Assembly: GCA_047623555.1 (NCBI GenBank)
Contig: JBLHMP010000009.1
Location: 1 to 64,000, forward strand
Reading direction: 5' to 3'
Source: NORP181 sp047623555
GTDB taxonomy: Bacteria; Pseudomonadota; Alphaproteobacteria; Rhodobacterales; Rhodobacteraceae
DNA length: 64,000 nt
The notes beneath the pieces are model-generated. The model saw nothing but the letters and a program-made list of their open reading frames with translations. It did no database searches and was not told where the DNA came from. The position numbers were made by a program, and so were the translations under genes. Below are positions 53,109 to 62,815 of the stretch, in pieces. Each line of letters opens with the position of its first letter. The stretch's first letter is position 1.

Positions 53109-54479
53109 TTACGAGAAAAACCGGCTGACCAGATTGGACACATCATTCCAGGTCGCAAACACCATCAGCGACAGAATCATCGCCAGCCCCGTCCCCATCA
53201 GCACCCGTAACGCGGCGTCGCTGGGCGGACGCCCGACAATGGCCTCATAGGCGTAAAACACCAGATGGCCGCCATCCAGTATCGGGATCGGAAACAGATT
53301 TAGCAGCCCCACGGCCGTCGAAAGCACCGCAATGAATGCAATAAAGTTCATCAAACCTTGTGACGCCATAGCGCCCGAAGTTTCAGCAATGCCAATTGGG
53401 CCTGACATGTTCTTGGCGCTGATATCGCCGTTCACCATGTGCCATAGCCCGGACAGCGATCCCTTAATAACGCCGTAGGTCTGCGAAATTCCACCCTCTA
53501 ACGCCTCAATCGGGCCGGCCGTTGTTGTTGCCAACTCAAACGCCATACCCCCGGCAACGCCGATGCGCCAGGACGTTACAAAGCCACCGTCGGGCTGAGG
53601 TTCATCGACCCGCCGTGCCGCCAGCGTGAATTCTTCGGTGACGCCATCGCGCCAGACGTCGATCAACAATGCCCCACCATCCGAAGCCTCAACCGCCTCT
53701 TTAAGCAGATCAAAGCCATAGATCGGATTGCCATCAATGGCCGTTATAACGTCTCCTGGCTGCAGACCAGTGTCTTGCGCAGCACTGCGGGGCGCAACCT
53801 GAAGCACCAGTGCCGGGAACAGATAGGGTCCCTCGACGGTCATAGTTTGACCATCACGGCGCACTGAATAGTCAAGAATGGCCTGCCCCGGAATACCGTC
53901 AGTAAAGGCACGCCAGGCTGTGGCGTCATCAAAACTTGGCGTCTCAACGCCCTCAATCGCCAAAACCTCATCGCCTTTTTGAAGCTGATAAAACCCGGCG
54001 GGCAACGCGCGTATTTCACCAACCGCCATCGGATCACTGGCGACACCGCGCAACATAAACAGCGACGAAAAGATCGCGATCGACAGGACAAAGTTGAATA
54101 TCGGCCCGGCGGCCACGGTCAGAGACCGGGCCCACAGCGGCGCACCATGCATAGTTTTGCGCAACTCATCCGGGTCCATCCCGGCGGCCTGCATTGCGTC
54201 GTCATCCTTGCCGGACGCGGCATCGGCATCGCCTTTGAACTTAACATATCCACCAAGCGGCAGTGCCGCGACCTGCCAGCGGGTGCCGTGTTTGTCGACG
54301 CGACTGTACACAACCGGACCAAAGCCAATTGAGAACACATCGGCGTGAATTCCGGTCCAGCGGCCGACAATATAATGCCCGTATTCATGCACGGCGACAA
54401 TCACCGACAAGGCCACAACAAAGGTCAGCACCGTATACAGAAACCCGCCAAACTGCGGAATTAATGAGAATATGTCCAA
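53109..54479 (-). CDS. rseP: RIP-type zinc metalloprotease RseP
   Basis: RseP is an intramembrane site-2 protease that cleaves anti-sigma factors and signal peptide remnants. The 456-residue protein has the zinc motif VAVHEYGHYIVGRW near residue 30, a periplasmic PDZ region (LQPGDVITAIDGNPI) and the second metal motif LFPIPILDGGHL in the C-terminal helix pair. Four transmembrane segments are predicted. It follows dxr by four bases, the standard order. Confidence 0.95.
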   Translation of the reverse strand: MDIFSLIPQFGGFLYTVLTFVVALSVIVAVHEYGHYIVGRWTGIHADVFSIGFGPVVYSRVDKHGTRWQVAALPLGGYVKFKGDADAASGKDDDAMQAAGMDPDELRKTMHGAPLWARSLTVAAGPIFNFVLSIAIFSSLFMLRGVASDPMAVGEIRALPAGFYQLQKGDEVLAIEGVETPSFDDATAWRAFTDGIPGQAILDYSVRRDGQTMTVEGPYLFPALVLQVAPRSAAQDTGLQPGDVITAIDGNPIYGFDLLKEAVEASDGGALLIDVWRDGVTEEFTLAARRVDEPQPDGGFVTSWRIGVAGGMAFELATTTAGPIEALEGGISQTYGVIKGSLSGLWHMVNGDISAKNMSGPIGIAETSGAMASQGLMNFIAFIAVLSTAVGLLNLFPIPILDGGHLVFYAYEAIVGRPPSDAALRVLMGTGLAMILSLMVFATWNDVSNLVSRFFS

Positions 54480-54483
54480 AATT

Positions 54484-55659
54484 TTATCCTGCTCGGTTTA
54501 TCATTGTTGAATCGGCCCACTCTCTTGCGAGATGGTCAGTGTGCATGACGTTATCAAGGGTTATTGAGGCATCAATAAGTCCCGGCTCGGCCTCAAACCG
54601 GTTCAGAACCTCTTCGACGATTTCGGCCATGTCCAGAAACCCAATGCGCCCGGCGATAAACGCATCAAGGCAACGTTCCTTGGCAGCGTTAAAAACTGCG
54701 CCTGACAATCCGCCGCGCTGCATCACATCGCGTGCCAGCCGTAACGCCGGATAGCGCACATTATCCGGGGCCTTGAACGACAGATTGGCGATCTGCGCCA
54801 GATCAAGACGCGCCACCGGCAGATGTTGCCGTTTAGGCCAGTGCAGCGCATAGCCGATGGCGTGGCGCATATCTGGCGGGCCAAGATGCGCCATGATGCC
54901 ACCGTCCTTAAACCCAACCATCGCATGGATTAGCGATTCAGGATGAATAATTACTTCGATTTGATCAGGCGCGACACCAAAATATTCTTTGGTTTCAATA
55001 ATTTCTAACGCTTTGTTAAACATCGACGCGCTGTCAATCGTGATGCGCAGGCCCATGTCCCAATTTGGATGGCTTGATGCTTCGGCCAGGGTCGCCGATT
55101 TCAGCGCCTCAATCGGCCAGTCGCGAAATGCGCCACCGCTGGCGGTGATAATAATACGCTCAACCGCGGTAATGTCTTCGCCGGTCAACGCCTGAAACAC
55201 CGCCGAATGTTCGCTGTCCACAGGTAGCAACCGGCCACCATATTTCGCCGCCGTCTCGAGCACCAATTTCCCGGCACAGACCAGCGATTCCTTGTTGGCG
55301 AGCGCCAGTGTCGCGCCCTGCTTTAGCGCCGCCAAGCCCGGCGCCAACCCCGCAGCGCCAACAATGGCCGACATCACCCAATCAGCAGGCCGCGCACCGG
55401 CCTCGCGCAAAGCCGATGGCCCTGCGGCGACCTGAATGTCGGTCCCGGCCAGCGCGGCGCGCAAATCCTCAAGGTGACTGTCATAGGCGGTAATTGCGAT
55501 ATCGGCATGCACCAAACGCGCATCTGCGGCCAATTGTGCGATGTTATGGCCGCCGGTCAACGCGACAACATCATAGTCCTGTGGCGCACGCGCGATCAGG
55601 TCAATTGTGTTCTGGCCGACCGAACCAGTCGCCCCAAGGATACTGACCCGACGCATCAC
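54484..55659 (-). CDS. dxr: 1-deoxy-D-xylulose 5-phosphate reductoisomerase
   Basis: Dxr makes MEP, the first committed step of the non-mevalonate isoprenoid pathway, upstream of the IspDF fusion at 11881. The NADPH-binding ILGATGSVGQNTID is at the N-terminus. The metal and substrate parts are VDSEHSAVFQ, ITASGGAFRDWP and MHPESLIHAMV-like IIHPESLIHAMV. The 391-residue length is normal. It overlaps cdsA by four bases. Confidence 0.96.
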   Translation of the reverse strand: MMRRVSILGATGSVGQNTIDLIARAPQDYDVVALTGGHNIAQLAADARLVHADIAITAYDSHLEDLRAALAGTDIQVAAGPSALREAGARPADWVMSAIVGAAGLAPGLAALKQGATLALANKESLVCAGKLVLETAAKYGGRLLPVDSEHSAVFQALTGEDITAVERIIITASGGAFRDWPIEALKSATLAEASSHPNWDMGLRITIDSASMFNKALEIIETKEYFGVAPDQIEVIIHPESLIHAMVGFKDGGIMAHLGPPDMRHAIGYALHWPKRQHLPVARLDLAQIANLSFKAPDNVRYPALRLARDVMQRGGLSGAVFNAAKERCLDAFIAGRIGFLDMAEIVEEVLNRFEAEPGLIDASITLDNVMHTDHLAREWADSTMINRAG

Positions 55660-56447
55660 ATAACTCCGGTGGGTAAACCCATAAGTTGGCCAAAGACCAG
55701 AACAAACACCGAGGCGCCCAACATGCCATCAAACCGATCCAACAATCCGCCATGCCCCGGTATCAGGTTGCTGGAATCCTTGATCCCGGCGCTGCGTTTC
55801 ACCGCGCTTTCGGCGATATCGCCGACCTGTGCGGCCATTGCCAGCAATATCGACGGGATTACCAGCGCCGCGCCGACGCCAATATCAGAACCAAAAAAGA
55901 ACCCGACCAATGCCGCCCCGACCCAGCCCACAATGGTGCCGGACCATGTTTTGTTGGGGCTGACACGCGGCCAAAGTTTTGCCCCGCCAATGGATTTACC
56001 AGCGAAATAGCCCGCCACATCAGAGGCGATGACGATGACCAACAGCCAGATCATCCAGTCAAACCCAAGCCCGTTACGCACCAAGATCATGCCAAAGCCG
56101 GCCAAAACGATAAACACCGCGTACACGGTATACAGCACCCGGCGTTTGCCCATCTGACCAAAACCAACAAGTGCCGGCGCCAGCAGCAAAGGCGCGGTAA
56201 ACACCGGTTCAAGGTTCATCGCCGCCAGAAATGTCAGACCGGTAAGCAACCCCAGTTGCAGCGCCACGCCGGGGCGACCGGGCAACAACATCCGGGCCAA
56301 TTCCCAGACCATAATGCCGCAAGCCAGCGAGATAAGCGCGGTAAACACCAAACCACCCTGCACCACGGCACCAAGACCGACCAAAACCATGACCACCGCC
56401 GAAAGGATACGCGGCAGCAGATCAGACCAACGACCAGGCCCGCTCAT
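55656..56447 (-). CDS. cdsA: Phosphatidate cytidylyltransferase
   Basis: CdsA makes CDP-diacylglycerol from phosphatidic acid at the inner membrane. The 263-residue protein has several helices and the family signature SAVKRSAGIKDSS, then LIPGHGGLLDRFD near the C-terminus. A GPGRWSDLLPR cytoplasmic start precedes the first helix. It overlaps uppS and dxr by four bases each. Confidence 0.94.
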   Translation of the reverse strand: MSGPGRWSDLLPRILSAVVMVLVGLGAVVQGGLVFTALISLACGIMVWELARMLLPGRPGVALQLGLLTGLTFLAAMNLEPVFTAPLLLAPALVGFGQMGKRRVLYTVYAVFIVLAGFGMILVRNGLGFDWMIWLLVIVIASDVAGYFAGKSIGGAKLWPRVSPNKTWSGTIVGWVGAALVGFFFGSDIGVGAALVIPSILLAMAAQVGDIAESAVKRSAGIKDSSNLIPGHGGLLDRFDGMLGASVFVLVFGQLMGLPTGVM

Positions 56448-57190
56448 ATTGCGACCGCCCCAAACCGGCGATCACGGGTTCGGTAGTTTTGAACCAACTC
56501 GCCGAGTTCCTTGGCGGTGAAATCCGGCCAGAGCGTGTCAATGAATTCATATTCCGCATAGGCCGACTGCCAGAGCAAAAAGTTGGAAATACGCGCCTCG
56601 CCGCTGGTGCGGATCACCAGATCGGGGTCGGGTAAAACATGGGTATCCAAATAGCGCGGTAGAGTTTCCTCATCAACGTCGTCGGGGCGCAATTTGCCTT
56701 CCGCGACGTCCTGCGCCATCCGACGTGTGGCACGGGCCACCTCATCGCGGCCACCGTAATTCAGCGCGATGGTCAGATGCACCCGGTCATTGCCCGCCGT
56801 CAGCTTTTCCAGATTGTCCATCAGATCAACCAGTTTCCGGTCAAGCCGCATCCGGTCACCGATAAAGCGCACCCGCACACCGCGTTCGGCCAAGGCACGG
56901 GTTTCTTTGGTGATATAGCGGCGAAACAGGCTCATCAAACCGGCAACTTCGGTCTGGGTGCGTTTCCAGTTTTCGGTCGAGAAGGCAAATACAGTCAGGT
57001 ATTTGACGCCAAGCTCTGGGCAAATCTCGACCACTTCGCGCACCCGTTTGGCACCGGCGTGATGACCAAACAACCGCGGCCGCCCACGCGCCTGTGCCCA
57101 GCGACCATTGCCATCCATAATGATCGCCACATGGCGCGGGCCATTGGATGGAACAGGGTCAACTGGTACAATATCTGAGGCTTTGGTCAT
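56444..57190 (-). CDS. uppS: Undecaprenyl diphosphate synthase
   Basis: UppS builds the C55 carrier lipid for peptidoglycan and LPS by adding isoprene units. The 248-residue cis-prenyltransferase has the diphosphate motif IIMDGNGRWAQARG near residue 24, FSTENW, NYGGRDE and the C-terminal RTSGEARISNFLLWQ. It lies 11 bases after frr and overlaps cdsA. Confidence 0.96.
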   Translation of the reverse strand: MTKASDIVPVDPVPSNGPRHVAIIMDGNGRWAQARGRPRLFGHHAGAKRVREVVEICPELGVKYLTVFAFSTENWKRTQTEVAGLMSLFRRYITKETRALAERGVRVRFIGDRMRLDRKLVDLMDNLEKLTAGNDRVHLTIALNYGGRDEVARATRRMAQDVAEGKLRPDDVDEETLPRYLDTHVLPDPDLVIRTSGEARISNFLLWQSAYAEYEFIDTLWPDFTAKELGELVQNYRTRDRRFGAVAI

Positions 57191-57201
57191 TTGTCGGTGT
57201 C

Positions 57202-57765
57202 TCAGACCCGCATGATTTCGGTTTGCTTGTTTTCCAGCGACGAATCGACGGTTCCGATTAGTTTATTGGTTAAATCCTGCACTTCGCTTTCCCAGAATTT
57301 CTGATCATCCTCAGAGATGCCATCAGCCTTGGCTTTTTTGATCTGATCCATGCCATCGCGACGGATATTGCGGATCGAAATACGGGCGCTTTCAGCGTAT
57401 TGTCCGGCGACTTTGGTCAGATCGCGGCGCCGCTCTTCGTTGAGTTCCGGGATCGGCAACATAATAATCGTGCCGTTCAACTGTGGATTAATGCCCAGCC
57501 CGCTTTCGCGAATGGCCTTTTCCACGGCGTTGACCATGGATTTGTCCCACACGTTGATCGTGACCATCCGGGGTTCGGGCACGTTGACCGTGCCAACCTG
57601 ATTGATCGGCGTTCGCTGCCCATAGGCCTCGACCATGATCGGCTCCAGCATGGTGGCACTGGCCCGTCCGGTGCGCAAAGACGCAAATTCGGTACGCAAA
57701 GACGCGATGGCGCCGTTCATGCGGCGTTCAATATCGTCGGTATCCAACATAAAATCGTCTGACAT
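57202..57765 (-). CDS. frr: Ribosome recycling factor
   Basis: RRF splits post-termination ribosomes together with EF-G. The 187-residue protein has the expected three-helix bundle segments LRTGRASATMLEPIMVEAYG, PLNQVGTVNVPEPR-like TPINQVGTVNVPEPR and RDLTKVAGQYAESARISIRN. Length is normal. It follows pyrH by 58 bases. Confidence 0.97.
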   Translation of the reverse strand: MSDDFMLDTDDIERRMNGAIASLRTEFASLRTGRASATMLEPIMVEAYGQRTPINQVGTVNVPEPRMVTINVWDKSMVNAVEKAIRESGLGINPQLNGTIIMLPIPELNEERRRDLTKVAGQYAESARISIRNIRRDGMDQIKKAKADGISEDDQKFWESEVQDLTNKLIGTVDSSLENKQTEIMRV

Positions 57766-57823
57766 GCTGCTCTCCTTCGGGCCTTAGCGGCCCGTTCTAA
57801 TAGTCTTTTGATGTTCTATAGCG

Positions 57824-58570
57824 TTAGCCATGGACCTTTGTATAGGTGCCGCGCCCGGCAAGGATACCGCGAAAGCCACCCGGTTCATCCAATGAGAACA
57901 CAATAATCGGCAAATTGTTATCCCGCGCCAGGGCGATGGCGCTGGCATCCATCACACCCAAACGTTTGGACAGGCATTCATCATAGCTGACCTCGTCATA
58001 ACGCACCGCATCATCAAACTTGGCCGGGTCTTTGTCATAAACCCCGTCGACCTTGGTGCCCTTGAAGATGACTTCGCATTTCATTTCACTGGCCCGCAAC
58101 GTCGCCGCTGTGTCCGTGGTGAAATAGGGATTGCCGGTTCCGGCGGCAAAGATGCACACCCGTTTCTTTTCCAGATGTCGCACCGCGCGACGGCGAATAT
58201 AGGGTTCGGCGACTTCGTCCATGCGAATGGCGCTGATCACCCGTGTGTGGACTTTGAGCGCCTCAAGCGCGGATTGCATCGCCAGCGCGTTCATCACCGT
58301 CGCCAACATGCCCATATAGTCCGCCGTGGTCCGTTCCATCCCCTGCGCCGAGCCTTGCAAGCCGCGAAAGATATTGCCGCCACCGATGACCATACAAATC
58401 TCAACCCCCAGTTCCTGCACCGACTGAACTTCTTTGGCGATGCGCTGAACGGTTGGCGGATGCAGCCCAAACCCCAGATCCCCCATCAACGACTCTCCAG
58501 AAATCTTTAGCATGACCCGTTTATGGGTCGTGTCAGGAAGGTCAGATTCGGCTATGGGGGCTTGGCTCAT
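57824..58570 (-). CDS. pyrH: UMP kinase
   Basis: PyrH phosphorylates UMP to UDP as a hexamer unrelated to eukaryotic UMP kinases. The 248-residue amino acid kinase-fold protein has VMLKISGESLMGD, IVIGGGN-type CMVIGGGNIFRG, and FAAGTGNPYFTTDTAA. I use the second ATG (58570, MSQAP); a start at 58582 is possible. It heads the pyrH-frr-uppS-cdsA-dxr-rseP operon and is divergent from miaA. Confidence 0.96.
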   Translation of the reverse strand: MSQAPIAESDLPDTTHKRVMLKISGESLMGDLGFGLHPPTVQRIAKEVQSVQELGVEICMVIGGGNIFRGLQGSAQGMERTTADYMGMLATVMNALAMQSALEALKVHTRVISAIRMDEVAEPYIRRRAVRHLEKKRVCIFAAGTGNPYFTTDTAATLRASEMKCEVIFKGTKVDGVYDKDPAKFDDAVRYDEVSYDECLSKRLGVMDASAIALARDNNLPIIVFSLDEPGGFRGILAGRGTYTKVHG

Positions 58571-58685
58571 ATTGCACTCCATGGTGGCGCGGGGTTAATT
58601 TCGCGCAAAATGAAGGAAAACGTCGCTGGATTCAATGCACCATAGGCGGGCAATAGCAAGAAAATGACAGAAAGAGGACGATACA

Positions 58686-59561
58686 ATTAAAGGCTTATCT
58701 AATATCCCGCCGATCCCGCCAGACAAACCGGTGTTGATTGCGGGTCCTACAGCATCAGGTAAATCGGCGTTGGCGCTGCAGATCGCCCGCGATCATGGTG
58801 GTGTGATCGTCAATGCGGATGCCAGCCAGATTTATGACTGCTGGCGGGTTGTCACGGCGCGCCCATCCGCTAAGGAAGAGGCACAGGCGACGCATCAGCT
58901 GTATGGGCATGTAGGCTGGCAACAGCCCTATTCCGCAGGCCATTGGCTGCGTGAGGTGACGCCGTTGCTGACCGGGCCCGAGCGACCGATCATTGTTGGC
59001 GGCACCGGTTTGTATTTTTCAACTCTGACACGCGGCATGGCCGAAATCCCTGTTATCCCACCACAAATTCGGGCTGAGGCGGATGCGGTGTGTCTTGCTG
59101 ATCTTCTGGGCGGAATAGACGCGCCAACAGCCGATGCGATTGATGTCGCCAACCGCGCCCGGGTTCAACGCGCATGGGAGGTATTGGCCGCGACCGGGCG
59201 CAGTCTGATCGATTGGCAGGCCGACACGCCACCGCCGGTGCTGGCCTTGGCGGATTGCGTGCCGATTGTGTTTAACGTTGATCGCGACTGGCTACTAGGG
59301 CGGATCATGCGCCGGTTTGATCTGATGCTGCAACAGGGTGCGTTGGACGAGGTCGCCGCCATGCTGGACCGGTTTGACCCCAGCCTGCCCGCCTTTCGCG
59401 CCATCGGTGTGCCAGAAATCGCGGCGTATTTGCGCGGCGAAACCTCGCTGGATCAGGCGCGCGAACGGGCGGGTATCGCAACCCGGCAGTTTGCCAAACG
59501 GCAACGCACCTGGTTTCGATCAAAAATGCGCGACTGGCATTCTGTAACCCCGGGTTTGTAA
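58686..59561 (+). CDS. miaA: tRNA dimethylallyltransferase MiaA, probable ATT start
   Basis: MiaA prenylates A37 of tRNAs that read codons starting with U. The P-loop is VLIAGPTASGKS, followed by NADASQIYDCW and IIVGGTGLYF. The C-terminus carries the RQFAKRQRTWFR basic segment. No ATG precedes the P-loop in frame. A GTG (58728) and TTG (58731) immediately at VLIAG have no ribosome site. An ATT at 58686 has AGAGGA seven bases upstream and adds the 14 residues usual in relatives, so I list it. The gene itself is certain; the start is not. Confidence 0.9.
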   Translation: MKGLSNIPPIPPDKPVLIAGPTASGKSALALQIARDHGGVIVNADASQIYDCWRVVTARPSAKEEAQATHQLYGHVGWQQPYSAGHWLREVTPLLTGPERPIIVGGTGLYFSTLTRGMAEIPVIPPQIRAEADAVCLADLLGGIDAPTADAIDVANRARVQRAWEVLAATGRSLIDWQADTPPPVLALADCVPIVFNVDRDWLLGRIMRRFDLMLQQGALDEVAAMLDRFDPSLPAFRAIGVPEIAAYLRGETSLDQARERAGIATRQFAKRQRTWFRSKMRDWHSVTPGL

Positions 59562-59864
59562 ACAGATTTATACAAAAGTAATCCAAAATTTCGGCCCGTT
59601 TTTAGCCACAAAAACGGGTAACGCGGTGGATGACTGTGCCACAAGGATCGCGGATTTGTCGTTTTCTTACATGCTTTATGTCGCAAATATTACACCAAAA
59701 AGCGTAAGCAACCGTTGACGCCGCTGCCAAACTCGTGCGCAATGTCTAAACGGGGATGTTTTGCGGCTTGAGATTTTTAAGACAAGTCCAGTAGCAATTC
59801 GAAAACACCAAAGCTGTTTTCAGTTTTGGGTTCAATTCAAAAAAAGTGCCTCAGGGAGACACGA
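59562..59864. other. Intergenic region with a hairpin before the ABC transporter operon
   Basis: About 300 bases without a credible gene. CCCGTTTTT (59595-59603) and AAAAACGGG (59610-59618) form a perfect nine-base stem about 35 bases after miaA and may act as its terminator. The rest is AT-rich and presumably holds the promoter of the transporter operon. An AGGGAGA ribosome site ends the region. I see no clear operator. Confidence 0.55.
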
Positions 59865-61529
59865 ATGACACAGCAAACAATCAATGGAAAACCAGTTCAC
59901 TGGGCCGCAAAGATGCACGCACAGGAATGCAAAGATGGTAAACTTGACCGTCGTGAATTCCTGACCCGCGCCACGTCTTTGGGGGTCACAGCAGTTGCCG
60001 CCTATGGCATGATTGGCCTTGATACGCCGGCATTCGCCGAAGCTCACGCCAAACCCTCCGGGGACCTGCGGGTCCAGATGAGTGTTCGCGCCCTGAAAGA
60101 GCCGCGCACCTATGACTGGTCCGAGCATGGTAACGAAACCCGTGGCACACTCGAATATCTGGTCGAGTATAACTCGGACGGATCGTTTCGCGGCATGTTG
60201 CTGGACAGCTGGGAAGTCAACGAGGACGCCACCGTTTACACGTTGAACATCCGCAAAGGTGTTAGGTGGAACAATGGCGACGATTTCACCGCTGCTGACG
60301 TTGCGCGCAACGTCGAAGGCTGGTGTGACAAGAGCGTCGAAGGCAATTCCATGGCGGGCCGTTTTGCCACCATGATTGATCCTGAAACCAACAAGGCCGC
60401 CGCAGGGGCCATCACCGTGGTCGACGATCACACCGTGCGCCTGGACCTGCCAAGCCCTGATATTTCGTTGATTGCGGGCATGTCGGATTATCCTTCGGCG
60501 GTCACGCATAAATCGTTCCAGAACGTTGATTATACCAAGAACGTCGGTACCGGCCCTTTTCTGATTTCCGAGTTGGAAGTTGGCGTGAAATGTACCCTCG
60601 TGCGCAACGAAGACCACACATGGTGGGGCACTGAAGTTTACGGTGGTCCATACCTTGACCGTATTGAGTACATCGATTTTGGCACCGATCCATCGGCTTG
60701 GGTTGCGGCGATTGAATCAGACGAAGTTGACATGCTGCATGAAACCGTTGGTGAATTTATCGACGTTCTGGACGGTCTTGACTTTGTTAAATCCTCGGCA
60801 GCAACAGCAGGTACAATCGTGATCCGGCCCAACCAGCTGGCTGAAATCGACGGCAAGAAACCCTATGCGGACAAACGTGTACGCAAAGCGTTGGCGATGG
60901 CCGTAGACAACAGCATCTGTCTTGAGCTGGGCTATTCGGACCGTGGAGAAATAGCCGAAAACCACCATGTTTCGCCGATCCACCCGGAATATGCCAAGCT
61001 GCCTCCACTGGTTGTTGACGTCAAAGGTGCCACTGCGCTGATGACCGAAGCCGGCATGATGGACTTTGAGCACGAACTGATGTCGATCGACGATGACTGG
61101 CGTAAAAACACTACCGACGCGGTCGCAGCCCAGCTGCGCGATGCCGGGTTCAAGGTGAAACGGACGGTTCTGCCGGGTTCAACGTTCTGGAACGACTGGA
61201 CGAAATACCCGTTCAGCTCAACCAACTGGAACCACCGCCCACTTGGCGTTCAAATCCACGCGCTGGCCTATAAAACAGGCGAAGCATGGAATGAATTTGG
61301 CTGGGCCAACGAAGGCTTTGACAAACTGCTGAGCAAAGCATTGTCGCTGGCCGATGCCGATCAACGTCGTGAAATTGCGGCACAGATGGAGGCGCTCATT
61401 CAAGACGAAGGCGTTACCATTCAGCCATATTGGCGCTCGATCTATCGTCACATGAAAGAGGGCCTTGTTGGCACCGAAATGCATGTTTCGTTTGAGCATC
61501 ATCAATATAAATGGGGCTATGCGTCCTAA
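59865..61529 (+). CDS. ABC transporter substrate-binding protein (peptide/nickel type, Tat-exported)
   Basis: The 554-residue protein is a family 5 solute-binding protein, the type that delivers peptides, nickel or other ligands to a Dpp/Opp-like permease. The N-terminus has a twin-arginine motif (DRREFLTRA, Arg 29-30) and a hydrophobic stretch, with likely cleavage near residue 57 (AFA before EA). SBP_bac_5 segments include DSWEVNEDATVYTLNIRKGVRWNNG (residues about 110-130) and TGPFLISELE. Ligand is unknown. I use the ATG at 59865 after AGGGAGA. Permease genes follow. Confidence 0.93.
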   Translation: MTQQTINGKPVHWAAKMHAQECKDGKLDRREFLTRATSLGVTAVAAYGMIGLDTPAFAEAHAKPSGDLRVQMSVRALKEPRTYDWSEHGNETRGTLEYLVEYNSDGSFRGMLLDSWEVNEDATVYTLNIRKGVRWNNGDDFTAADVARNVEGWCDKSVEGNSMAGRFATMIDPETNKAAAGAITVVDDHTVRLDLPSPDISLIAGMSDYPSAVTHKSFQNVDYTKNVGTGPFLISELEVGVKCTLVRNEDHTWWGTEVYGGPYLDRIEYIDFGTDPSAWVAAIESDEVDMLHETVGEFIDVLDGLDFVKSSAATAGTIVIRPNQLAEIDGKKPYADKRVRKALAMAVDNSICLELGYSDRGEIAENHHVSPIHPEYAKLPPLVVDVKGATALMTEAGMMDFEHELMSIDDDWRKNTTDAVAAQLRDAGFKVKRTVLPGSTFWNDWTKYPFSSTNWNHRPLGVQIHALAYKTGEAWNEFGWANEGFDKLLSKALSLADADQRREIAAQMEALIQDEGVTIQPYWRSIYRHMKEGLVGTEMHVSFEHHQYKWGYAS

Positions 61530-61546
61530 GCACACCTTATGAAACT

Positions 61547-61585
61547 GACTGCGCCCAAATTCGGACCCCGGGTTTGGGCGCAGTC
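61547..61585 (+). other. Perfect 13-base hairpin between transporter genes
   Basis: GACTGCGCCCAAA (61547-61559) and TTTGGGCGCAGTC (61573-61585) pair without mismatch over a 13-base loop. It lies 17 bases after the binding-protein stop, inside the operon, and no T-tract follows. By analogy with the malE-malF hairpins it may protect the binding-protein mRNA so more of it is made than permease. That role is inference. Confidence 0.65.
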
Positions 61586-61675
61586 ACCAACGGCCCAAGG
61601 CACAGAGCAACTGTGTCACTAGCGAAAATGGCCCAAAAAATGGGTCTGCCAATCTCCTGACCAACAGGGAACATT

Positions 61676-62800
61676 ATGGGACTGTTTATCTTACGCAGAT
61701 CAGGCGTGATGATACTGACGGCTATTTGCCTGACGTTTATCGTGTTTTTTCTGACCAACCTTTACCCGAACCTCGAAAAACTGGCCAAGACCCAAGGCAA
61801 CTTCCGCATGTCGGACGAGGCCGTGACCAGCTGGCTGACCAAAGAGGGCTATATGCAGCCGCTCTATGTCAAATATGGTGAATGGACTGGCGTATTGCGG
61901 GGCTGGACCCTTGAGGGCGAAAACGGTGTCACCGGGCGTTGCATCACCGGCATTTTTACCGTTGAAGAGGCCGCGCAGGCCCCGACCCGCTGTGGTATCC
62001 TGCAAGGAGAATGGGGAACGTCGACCGTATTCAAAACAGATGTCGGCGGTGTTATCTCGGCGCGGCTGGGTCGGACCGGGGCCATGATGTTCTGGGTCTT
62101 GTTATTGATGGTGCCGTCGGCATTGCTGGTTGGTGTTCTGGCAGGCATGAAAGAAGGCTCAAAAACCGACCGGACATTGTCGACATTCTCGATCCTTTCA
62201 ACGGCAACGCCGGAATATGTGTCTGGTGTTATCTTTATCGCCATTTTTTCATCATCCGCGGTTGGCCTAAAATGGTTCAAAGGCACAGCGACCCAGGCGG
62301 CGGCCAATATGCCCGAAGATTACGGGTTTTCATGGCTTCCGGATTGGATGGTCGGGTTCTGGTTTCGGGTCGCCGAAGCACCGACGTTTGAGAATTTCTT
62401 TTTGCCGGTACTGACCATATCTCTCTACGGCATGGGCTATATTGCGCGCATGACCCGCGCCGCCATGACCGAGGTGATGACAGCCCAGTACATTCGCACC
62501 GCGCGTCTGAAGGGAGTTAAGTTTTCTGACATCGTTATAAAACACGCCCTGCGCAATGCGTTGATCGCGCCGTTTACTGTCATTTTGTTGCAGGTGCCGT
62601 GGTTGTTGAATGGGGTGGTCATTGTTGAGACCATATTCAACTACAAAGGCTTTGGCTGGACGCTGGTGCAGGCCGCCAGCAACAATGACATTGAGCTGTT
62701 GTTGGCCGTGTCCGTCGTTTCCGTCGTGGTGGTTCTGGTGACGCAGCTGATATCAGATATCGGTTACGTTTATCTTAACCCACGCATCCGAATTTCTTAA
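61676..62800 (+). CDS. ABC transporter permease (DppB type)
   Basis: The 374-residue protein is the first inner-membrane permease of a Dpp/Opp-like importer. A helix at residues 8-28 is followed by a large extracytoplasmic loop and five more helices. The EAA loop that contacts the ATPase is MTEVMTAQYIRTARLKGVKF, given here as residues about 260-280. The loop is longer than in E. coli DppB, which fits this alphaproteobacterial subtype. It follows the binding protein gene after a hairpin. Confidence 0.93.
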   Translation: MGLFILRRSGVMILTAICLTFIVFFLTNLYPNLEKLAKTQGNFRMSDEAVTSWLTKEGYMQPLYVKYGEWTGVLRGWTLEGENGVTGRCITGIFTVEEAAQAPTRCGILQGEWGTSTVFKTDVGGVISARLGRTGAMMFWVLLLMVPSALLVGVLAGMKEGSKTDRTLSTFSILSTATPEYVSGVIFIAIFSSSAVGLKWFKGTATQAAANMPEDYGFSWLPDWMVGFWFRVAEAPTFENFFLPVLTISLYGMGYIARMTRAAMTEVMTAQYIRTARLKGVKFSDIVIKHALRNALIAPFTVILLQVPWLLNGVVIVETIFNYKGFGWTLVQAASNNDIELLLAVSVVSVVVVLVTQLISDIGYVYLNPRIRIS

Positions 62801-62815
62801 GGGAGGGCTGAGAAT

